13,507 nucleotides of DNA from Spirochaetaceae bacterium (GTDB lineage Bacteria; Spirochaetota; Spirochaetia; PWKH01): positions 1 through 13,507 of the forward strand of contig PWNW01000157.1 of assembly GCA_003557605.1 (NCBI GenBank). The letters run 5' to 3'. Below the pieces are notes generated by a model that made no database searches, was not told the origin of the DNA, and saw only the letters and a list, made by a program, of their open reading frames with translations. Below are positions 6,899-12,112 of this stretch, one piece after another. A program made the position numbers and the translations under genes. How positions within the stretch are numbered: the stretch's first letter is position 1; every line of letters begins with the position of its first letter.

Positions 6899-7537
6899 AT
6901 GAATACCGTAGAAGTAGTGACCAGATGCCGTTGTCTGCCTGAGAGCAGCAAAGAGTTTATGGCTGCGGTGAAGCAGTTTCTCGGCCCGACACGGGAAGAG
7001 GGAGGCTGCATTTCCTATGAAGTGCTTCAGGACATTCAGGACCCGCAGAATGTTGTGTTCCATGAAAAGTGGAAGGGTATGGAGGGGGTCAACGAGCATA
7101 TCACAAGCGCTCACTTTGCCGTATTTATGGATACTGCATTACGGCTGCTTGAACCGGTTGCCGGGGATGCCCCGTTTGCTGTAACCATAGCTTCTCCCTT
7201 TAACCCGCAGTCGCCTCCAGAGGGTTCGGAGGTTATCGTTGCAACCATGTGCCGGTCACTCCCTGGAAAGAGCGGAGATGTATGCGGTGAAGCTCCGGAG
7301 GTGATTCTCAATCCTTCATCAGAGGAACCCGGGTGCTCACTGTACCAGCTCTATCAGGGAATTGAGGACCAGGACAGCTTTCTGCTCTACGAGGTATGGA
7401 AGGGGTTTTCAGCCATACAGGAACATATGGGAACAAAGCATTTTGCTCAGTTCATGGAAAAGGCCCCTGAGCTGTTTATTCCATTTGATGACGGACAGCT
7501 GTTCAGCGTACATATCTGCACTCCCTACACAGGATAG
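6899..7537 (+). CDS. Tandem ABM (antibiotic biosynthesis monooxygenase) domain protein
   Basis: A 212-residue protein of two ferredoxin-like ABM domains, about residues 1-100 and 110-208. Each has the family pattern: a first strand (VEVVTRCRC; EVIVATMCRS), a Gly-Cys turn before the second strand (GGCISYEVL; PGCSLYQLY), then a strand ending in W-K-G, EH six residues later, and HF after that (HEKWKGMEGVNEH..HF; YEVWKGFSAIQEH..HF). ABM proteins such as YgiN act without bound cofactor on quinols or polyketides and usually dimerise; a tandem chain could form that pair internally. The first helix of domain 2 is shorter and richer in Pro and Gly than in domain 1. AGGAGG (6886-6891) supports the ATG at 6899 over the out-of-frame ATG at 6895. 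It sits between two tautomerase genes. The fold is confident, the reaction unknown. Confidence 0.9.
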   Translation: MNTVEVVTRCRCLPESSKEFMAAVKQFLGPTREEGGCISYEVLQDIQDPQNVVFHEKWKGMEGVNEHITSAHFAVFMDTALRLLEPVAGDAPFAVTIASPFNPQSPPEGSEVIVATMCRSLPGKSGDVCGEAPEVILNPSSEEPGCSLYQLYQGIEDQDSFLLYEVWKGFSAIQEHMGTKHFAQFMEKAPELFIPFDDGQLFSVHICTPYTG

Positions 7538-7573
7538 CGCAGAAGAAGGAAATCTATATAAGGGAGATGAAGT

Positions 7574-8803
7574 ATGCCGGTAGTATCAGTACAGTCTCTG
7601 GAGCTTGAGGAGAAACAGAAAAAGTATATTGCACGGGAGTATGCAAGAATTCTATCCCAGGCTGCGGACATACCGAAGGAGAATGTGTATGTGTTTTTCG
7701 GCGGATTTCCCCTTGACGGGATTGCCGCCGGCGGGGTTCTGAATTCAGCATTGCCCGATTCAGTGCTTTCAAAATTCAACATAAAATACGCGAAGCATAT
7801 GGAGAAACCCGGGACGATCTGCGTGATGACCCGTATGAAGGCACGAAGGGGAATGGAAGAAGAAGCTGAACAGGTGACCCGGGGGTTTCTCAAGAAGACA
7901 CGAAAGGAGCCTGGATGCATTTCCTACGACCTGTTTCGCAGCACCAGGGATATTTACAGAAAAGAACGGACATCATCGTTTTTCATTCTCCAGGAACGGT
8001 GGAAGGGGATGAAAGCCGTAGAGGAACATCTTGCGGAAGATCATTTTAAGGACTATATGGCACGGAAAGAGGAGCTGTTTGACGGGGAGTTTGAAGTCTG
8101 CCTGAAAATAAGCGGGCCTTCGATGAACAGCGCCTATGTCTCTGAAGGTCATGTCAAGCTTGTTGTATGGATGGATGCTAAGGAAGAAGCAGCACAGGCT
8201 GTCCGCCGCGGTATTCTGGAAATGAAACGGCGACTGGAAAAACTTGACGGATCACTGGCCTATGATGTGTACCAGGGATTCGAGGGAATTTACCGGACTT
8301 CGGTGTTTCTTTCTGACCAGACATGGAAAAGCAGGAAGGCCCTGGACAAAGCAGTCCAGGCTGTCCGTACTAATATGCCCTTCTTTGCTGAAGACCTGCA
8401 GGCGACACGTGAAGCATTACTATTCGAGATGGTAAGTGAACTTGAGCAGGATCCTCCTCCCAAGACTCCTTCAGTATTTGAGAATGCCGTGCTGGGCGAC
8501 CCTGAGCTGATGGAGGGATTGGAGAAGATGAATCCCGATTTTGCACGACTGTGCCTGAAGGCTTCCGGAAAGGCCTACGACACACCGCTGCTTGATCAGC
8601 GCCTGAAGATTTTCTGTGCCATTGTGGTGGATGTGGTGGAACAGATTCAGGGAAAACCCTTCGAAAACCATCTTATGATGGCCAAGAAGAACGGAATTTC
8701 CAAGGAGGAGCTGTTTGAACTGCTGCTTCTTCTAACTATTTACGTGGGATTCAACAAAGCCGGTGCATATTACCAGCATATCAGCAGATTCTACGGATCC
8801 TGA
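7574..8803 (+). CDS. Four-domain fusion: tautomerase-ABM-ABM-CMD
   Basis: A 409-residue protein. Residues 1-78 are a 4-OT-like tautomerase starting MPVVSVQSLEL, with the catalytic-type Pro after Met. Residues 81-178 are an ABM domain with PGCISYDLF and ERWKGMKAVEEH..HF. Residues 193-290 look like a second ABM domain that has lost the EH..HF residues (QTWKSRKALDKAV), so it may be structural only. Residues 303-409 resemble carboxymuconolactone decarboxylase (CMD/AhpD-like): FENHLMMAKKNGISKEEL with His366, then ELLLLLTIYVGFNKAGAYYQH. The AhpD CxxC pair is absent, so the CMD type is the better match. The start at 7574 follows AAGGGAGA, and a strong terminator lies 13 bases after the stop. Being last in the run and joining activities encoded separately upstream, it suggests successive steps on one intermediate. 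Domain calls for tautomerase, ABM1 and CMD are firm; ABM2 is less so. Confidence 0.87.
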   Translation: MPVVSVQSLELEEKQKKYIAREYARILSQAADIPKENVYVFFGGFPLDGIAAGGVLNSALPDSVLSKFNIKYAKHMEKPGTICVMTRMKARRGMEEEAEQVTRGFLKKTRKEPGCISYDLFRSTRDIYRKERTSSFFILQERWKGMKAVEEHLAEDHFKDYMARKEELFDGEFEVCLKISGPSMNSAYVSEGHVKLVVWMDAKEEAAQAVRRGILEMKRRLEKLDGSLAYDVYQGFEGIYRTSVFLSDQTWKSRKALDKAVQAVRTNMPFFAEDLQATREALLFEMVSELEQDPPPKTPSVFENAVLGDPELMEGLEKMNPDFARLCLKASGKAYDTPLLDQRLKIFCAIVVDVVEQIQGKPFENHLMMAKKNGISKEELFELLLLLTIYVGFNKAGAYYQHISRFYGS

Positions 8804-8815
8804 CGGGTGATGAAC

Positions 8816-8861
8816 AGAATGCAGCTGCTGCACCATGGCAGCTGCATTCTTTCTTTTTCTT
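8816..8861 (+). terminator. Rho-independent terminator of the central gene run
   Basis: A perfect 13-bp stem (AGAATGCAGCTGC, 8816-8828, with its complement at 8838-8850) closes a nine-base loop and is followed directly by TTCTTTTTCTT (8851-8861). It begins 13 bases after the fusion gene stop and ends about 82 bases before yggS, so it cleanly separates the central run from the housekeeping operon. Confidence 0.93.
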
Positions 8862-8907
8862 CAGTGAGCTTATCTTACAGAAGAATGATGCAGAAAGGCA
8901 GACACTA

Positions 8908-8937
8908 TTCCAAAGCACCTCCCTTTCATGATATACT
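8908..8937 (+). promoter_or_regulatory. Predicted yggS promoter giving a leaderless start
   Basis: The -10 candidate TATACT (8932-8937) lies 18 bases after a weak -35 candidate TTCCAA (8908-8913). Only six bases separate the -10 box from the yggS ATG at 8944. Transcription would then begin at or next to the start codon, and no Shine-Dalgarno sequence is visible before it. The -10 is good, the -35 poor. Confidence 0.55.
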
Positions 8938-8943
8938 CCATTC

Positions 8944-9624
8944 ATGTCGACAATTGCCGTACAGACTGAACTGATACGCTCAAGAATTGCAGAGGCTGCT
9001 GCATCATGCTCCCGTAACCCCGACGATGTAATTCTGATGGCGGTGACAAAGACCCGGAGCATTGATCAGATCAAGGAAGTGATCCAATGCGGGGTGACCT
9101 GCATCGGTGAGAATCGGGTCCAGGAGCTCCAGGAGAAGGCGCCGAAGGTGAATCCTTCCCAGCTGCACCTGATCGGACCGCTGCAGTCCAACAAAGTGAA
9201 GCCTGCGGTACAGCACAGCACCTGCATCCAGACGGTGGAACGGGAGAAAATCCTGGTAAAAATTGACATGCACAGCAGGGAATTGGGGAAAATCCTGGAC
9301 ATTATGATTGAAGTGAACACCTCTGGGGAACTCAATAAGCATGGAGTACGTTCCAGGGATGATCTTCTTCACCTTATTGAACTCTCCCTTGAACTTGAGC
9401 ATGTCAGGCTCACTGGTCTCATGACCATGGGTCCCCTGGAGGGTGATGAGCGGGCTGTGAGAACATCCTTCAGTTCCCTTTATGAAACCCGTGAACAGCT
9501 TGTATCCCGGTATCCTGAACTGAAAGGCCGCCTTCTGCTCTCCATGGGGATGAGCGGAGATTTTGAACTGGCAGTCCGTGAAGGATCTGATCTGGTGCGC
9601 ATTGGAAGCGCATTTTTTACCTGA
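8944..9624 (+). CDS. yggS: YggS/PROSC family pyridoxal-phosphate homeostasis protein
   Basis: A 226-residue protein of the YggS/YlmE/PROSC family: a single alanine-racemase-like TIM barrel that binds pyridoxal 5'-phosphate and helps balance the free vitamin B6 pool, with no known catalytic turnover. Lys36 in LMAVTKTRS is the cofactor lysine, at the same position as in E. coli YggS. Further family motifs are GENRVQELQEK, HLIGPLQSNK, IEVNTSGELNKHGV, LTGLMTMGP and SMGMSGDFELAVREGSDLVRIGSAFF; the last holds the phosphate-binding region. Length and N-terminus agree with the family, so the ATG at 8944 is well placed even without a ribosome site. A promoter-like TATACT ends six bases upstream, so the mRNA may be leaderless. 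It heads an operon with the small membrane protein and the pseudouridine synthase. Confidence 0.96.
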   Translation: MSTIAVQTELIRSRIAEAAASCSRNPDDVILMAVTKTRSIDQIKEVIQCGVTCIGENRVQELQEKAPKVNPSQLHLIGPLQSNKVKPAVQHSTCIQTVEREKILVKIDMHSRELGKILDIMIEVNTSGELNKHGVRSRDDLLHLIELSLELEHVRLTGLMTMGPLEGDERAVRTSFSSLYETREQLVSRYPELKGRLLLSMGMSGDFELAVREGSDLVRIGSAFFT

Positions 9625-9632
9625 GGCACTCT

Positions 9633-9938
9633 ATGGGCAGGCTTCGCGCAATCGCTGCACTGTTTCTGCTGCTGTGTATTTGCTTTACCGCATCAGCAGA
9701 ACAGACTTTTGAATATGAACCCTATGATCCTCTGGAGTTTCCTGCCTGGGCCCGTGAGGCAAGAAGGGCTGAAATTATCTTTTTCGGATCCCTTCCTCTT
9801 TCTTTCGGGGCCGCTTCCCTGGTGCTTCCGCTGTTCTTTACTGATGAAGTTCCTTCATCGGTCCGCATCACAACTGCAGTCTCTCTTTCCGCAGCAGTTT
9901 CCCTTGCTGATTTTCTTATCGGGAGAATTGTCAAGTGA
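9633..9938 (+). CDS. Small membrane protein with signal peptide, function unknown
   Basis: A 101-residue protein I do not recognise. It begins with a typical signal peptide: MGRLRA, a hydrophobic core to about residue 19, and an Ala-Ser-Ala site at 20-22. An acidic, aromatic stretch follows (EQTFEYEPYDPLEFPAW). Two hydrophobic segments at about 46-69 and 80-98, separated by a short DEVPSS loop, look like a membrane hairpin. The ATG at 9633 has GAGG (9623-9626) overlapping the yggS stop. The gene overlaps the next one by four bases (GTGA), so the three genes form one unit. A short unknown envelope protein between these two housekeeping genes would fit a spirochaete-type arrangement, but I cannot confirm conservation from sequence alone. 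Confidence 0.8.
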   Translation: MGRLRAIAALFLLLCICFTASAEQTFEYEPYDPLEFPAWAREARRAEIIFFGSLPLSFGAASLVLPLFFTDEVPSSVRITTAVSLSAAVSLADFLIGRIVK

Positions 9939-10861
9939 ATGAACCCCGAAGAATCACCCGTACCGTAACTGTTCCCGAAGACTCCTCCCCCATGCGCACT
10001 GATGTGTTTATTGGAAACGCCATGCATGAGCTCTCGAGAAGCCAGCTCGCCCAGCGCAATGCGGAGTTTATTATTAACGGAAAGAAGGTGAAAGGGTCCA
10101 GGTCTGTTCATCCCGGAGAGTGCCTTACCGTGGTTTACGATGCACCGTCCCCCTCAGCCCTGAAACCTCATCCGATGGATCTCAAGGTTATCTATGAGGA
10201 TGACCAGGTGATCGTCATTAACAAGGATCCGGGTGTTGTGGTCCATCCCGGGGCGGGAAACTTTTCTGGCACCCTGGTGCAGGGGGTGCTGCACCGCTGT
10301 TCGGACATGCTGGGAAGCTTTCCTGAAGATGTGCTGAGGCCGGGCATCGTTCATCGTCTTGACAAGGATACCTCCGGCACCATCATATTTGCAAAAAACA
10401 GCATAGCCCATGAATATCTTGCACGGCAGTTTCATGACAGGCAGGTGAAAAAGACCTACATTGCGTTGATTCGAGGGGTCCCAAAGCAGCTTCAGGGTAC
10501 AGTTGCTGCACGGATAGCCCGTGATCGTCTCAAACGCAAGGTCTTTCGGGTTGTTAGTCCCGAAAGTTCCCGGGGAAGGAATGCGGTGACCCGGTACCGG
10601 GTGCTTCGAACCTTCGGTCACTGTTCACTGGTATCCCTGGAGCCGGTAACCGGCAGGACTCATCAGCTGCGTGTCCATATGAAGCATATCGGCTGTCCGA
10701 TTATAGGAGATCCGATCTACGGAGGTGCCTCCGAATCGGAACCAGGTCTAATGCTCCATGCCTTTTCTCTTCAAATTTGTGTTCCCGGCAAGGGAATGCA
10801 GGTATTCCGCTCACCCATGCCCAGTCGGATCAAGAAGTTCATCAGGAGTACAGATGCCTGA
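9935..10861 (+). CDS. RluA-family rRNA pseudouridine synthase (RluD-like)
   Basis: A 308-residue pseudouridine synthase of the RluA/RluC/RluD family, which converts specific uridines in 23S rRNA (or tRNA) to pseudouridine. An S4-like RNA-binding domain occupies about residues 20-75 (ELSRSQLAQRNAEFIINGKKV). The catalytic domain follows, with MDLKVIYEDDQVIVINKDPG, then RPGIVHRLDKDTSG, whose Asp143 is the catalytic aspartate. Later motifs are KTYIALIRG, EPVTGRTHQLRVHMKHIG and PIIGDPIYGG. The start is GTG at 9935, overlapping the previous stop as GTGA; the ATG at 9939 is out of frame. Its 3' end overlaps the convergent metallo-beta-lactamase-fold gene by 20 bases. S4 plus length suggest RluD-like, but the target uridines cannot be read from the sequence, so no symbol is given. 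Confidence 0.94.
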   Translation: MNEPRRITRTVTVPEDSSPMRTDVFIGNAMHELSRSQLAQRNAEFIINGKKVKGSRSVHPGECLTVVYDAPSPSALKPHPMDLKVIYEDDQVIVINKDPGVVVHPGAGNFSGTLVQGVLHRCSDMLGSFPEDVLRPGIVHRLDKDTSGTIIFAKNSIAHEYLARQFHDRQVKKTYIALIRGVPKQLQGTVAARIARDRLKRKVFRVVSPESSRGRNAVTRYRVLRTFGHCSLVSLEPVTGRTHQLRVHMKHIGCPIIGDPIYGGASESEPGLMLHAFSLQICVPGKGMQVFRSPMPSRIKKFIRSTDA

Positions 10862-11426
10862 TTCCTGTGAGCAGATCGGGGTTAAACATTTTTTCAGCCT
10901 TCAGGGTGGAGGGGGGACCATGACCTGGGAATATCAGGCAGGATTCATCAAGGGGATACAGTTTTTCTGCAATTGAGCGAAGCAGCAGCGACCTGGCAAG
11001 TTCCGACGTGGTGGTGCCGATCTTTCCGCACATCAGCACGTCCCCGGTAAAAAGTGCCAGTCCAATTTTATACACAAGTGAATCTGAGGAATGACCAGGA
11101 ACATGAACAGCTTCGATCTTGATCCCGTTTAAATCCATGCAGTCTCCGCCGTTGACCGCATGGACCGGAATATCCAGCACAGACATGTTGTTTGCATACA
11201 CCTCCGGCTCATAAATCTTCATGATGGTTTTTATTCCCCCGACATGTGCAGCATGACGGTGGGTAAGCAGCACATGCTTAATATAGTAGCCGTTATCTTC
11301 AACCAGCTTCAGGAGGTCAATGTCCATGATCCCTGGATCTACAATTACCGCATCACCCCCGGAATCATTGCCGATGACATAGCTGTTAGAGAATCCGATC
11401 ACAGAAAAATGGAAAAAAATCTTCAT
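10842..11426 (-). CDS. Metallo-beta-lactamase-fold hydrolase with altered metal motif
   Basis: A 194-residue metallo-beta-lactamase-fold protein resembling small glyoxalase II-like hydrolases. The start ATG at 11426 gives MKIFFHFSVIGFSNSYVIG, a normal N-terminus; the longer frame from a TTG at 11465 overlaps the upstream gene and lacks a ribosome site. Metal ligands that can be seen are His56, His58 and His61 (THRHAAH), His112 (VPGHSSDS), Asp129 (FTGDVL) and His169 (FPGHGPP). The family motif is HxHxDH, and here the Asp is Ala60, so one ligand of the second metal is lost. The protein may bind one metal, act more weakly or have a changed reaction. It lies 10 bases after the pentapeptide gene and probably shares its message. 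Its final 20 bases overlap the convergent pseudouridine synthase gene, leaving no room for a terminator between them. Confidence 0.9.
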   Translation of the reverse strand: MKIFFHFSVIGFSNSYVIGNDSGGDAVIVDPGIMDIDLLKLVEDNGYYIKHVLLTHRHAAHVGGIKTIMKIYEPEVYANNMSVLDIPVHAVNGGDCMDLNGIKIEAVHVPGHSSDSLVYKIGLALFTGDVLMCGKIGTTTSELARSLLLRSIAEKLYPLDESCLIFPGHGPPSTLKAEKMFNPDLLTGIRHLYS

Positions 11427-11436
11427 GTTCTGGTGT

Positions 11437-12024
11437 TTACTCCCGGGTAAAAATTGCTTCTTCAAAATTTGAGTACTTGAAGCTCACCTCATGTCTGATG
11501 CTTTCGGTAAATTCCACTTTCTTTACATTGCAGTCCTTGAAGGAGACAGAATCCAGCTGCGATTGGGTGAAATTGGAAAAATAGAGATCAGAGTCATCAA
11601 AGCTGCATTCACGGGCAGAAATCCCAATAAAGTTTGTATGGAGAATATCAGAACCTTCGAAACAGCAGCTTCTAAATTCAGATCCCGCAAAGACTCCGTA
11701 CTTAATAGTGACGTCTTCAAATCTGCAGTGAAGGAATTTTGAAAAATCAAAGAAGCTCAGCTGGATGAATGCCTCGGAAAAGTCGCAGTCAATGAAAATG
11801 TTTCTCGCCAAATTACAGGCATAGAGCCTGCATCCGGAAAAATCACGTCCGCGAATCGTGGTCCCCGATAAAGAAACCGAACCGAGCACCTCTCCGCTTT
11901 CCATAGCGGAGACAGCACGGTCGATAATCTTCTCAGCAAAAGGGGAGTGGGTGAGACAGTACTTTGAATCCGATACTGCAGGATACCTGCATTGTTTTTC
12001 TGCACAGGGTGAAAATGTGAACAT
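11437..12024 (-). CDS. Pentapeptide-repeat protein with N-terminal Cys/His knuckle
   Basis: A 195-residue protein. The first 30 residues hold a small putative zinc site, Cys7, Cys12, Cys23 and His26 (C-x4-C-x10-C-x2-H). After a helix (EKIIDRAVSAM), the rest from about residue 50 follows the five-residue pattern A/C/S-x-F/L-x-x (for example GRDFSGCRLYACNLARNIF and GSEFRSCCFEGSDIL), which folds as a right-handed square beta-helix. Such proteins are often binding scaffolds, a few mimicking DNA, and no enzyme motif is present. The ATG at 12024 is preferred over the in-frame TTG at 12030. No Shine-Dalgarno sequence precedes either, and a promoter-like -10 ends six bases before the ATG, so the message may be leaderless. 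It is first in a two-gene unit with the metallo-beta-lactamase-fold gene and divergent from rsgA. Confidence 0.87.
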   Translation of the reverse strand: MFTFSPCAEKQCRYPAVSDSKYCLTHSPFAEKIIDRAVSAMESGEVLGSVSLSGTTIRGRDFSGCRLYACNLARNIFIDCDFSEAFIQLSFFDFSKFLHCRFEDVTIKYGVFAGSEFRSCCFEGSDILHTNFIGISARECSFDDSDLYFSNFTQSQLDSVSFKDCNVKKVEFTESIRHEVSFKYSNFEEAIFTRE

Positions 12025-12030
12025 ATGCAA

Positions 12031-12058
12031 AAGGTATCAGAATCGGAGATGTTGTCAA
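12031..12058 (-). promoter_or_regulatory. Predicted promoter of the pentapeptide gene
   Basis: On the minus strand, a consensus -35 TTGACA (12058-12053) is followed after 16 bases by TACCTT (12036-12031), preceded by TG plus one base as in an extended -10. Six bases then lead to the ATG at 12024, which would make the transcript leaderless. The -35 is perfect; the -10 hexamer is weak. Confidence 0.5.
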
Positions 12059-12080
12059 TACTGAAGATTCACGGTAGAGT
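12052..12080 (+). promoter_or_regulatory. Predicted rsgA promoter sharing its -35 with the divergent gene
   Basis: TTGTCA (12052-12057) and TAGAGT (12075-12080) are 17 bases apart and match consensus at five and four positions. The -35 overlaps the minus-strand TTGACA at 12058-12053 almost completely. The leader to the GTG at 12113 would be about 25 bases and includes GGAG (12098-12101). Confidence 0.5.
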
Positions 12081-12112
12081 ATATCTGCACCATAAATGGA
12101 GATTAACCGCCC

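Larger units (their letters stand above)
6592..8443 (+). repeat. Duplicated block: tautomerase-ABM-ABM, split then fused
   Basis: Unit one is two genes, a tautomerase (6592-6843) and a di-ABM protein (6899-7537). Unit two is the first roughly 290 codons of the gene at 7574, with the same domain order in one chain. The tautomerase halves align gap-free and share 17 identical bases at equal offsets. The first ABM domains share the pattern WKG, six residues, EH, a few residues, HF. The second ABM of unit two is much diverged. The direction (fusion or fission) is not determined. Confidence 0.6.

Noticed and set aside
8916..8927. CACCTCCCTTTC, resembling the 3' end of 16S rRNA (anti-Shine-Dalgarno)
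   Set aside because: It falls in the promoter spacer upstream of yggS, has an extra C compared with the rRNA end and has no further rRNA similarity around it. Chance is the best explanation.
11427..11465. TTG start for the metallo-beta-lactamase-fold gene
   Set aside because: It overlaps the upstream gene, has no ribosome site and adds residues before a normal family N-terminus.
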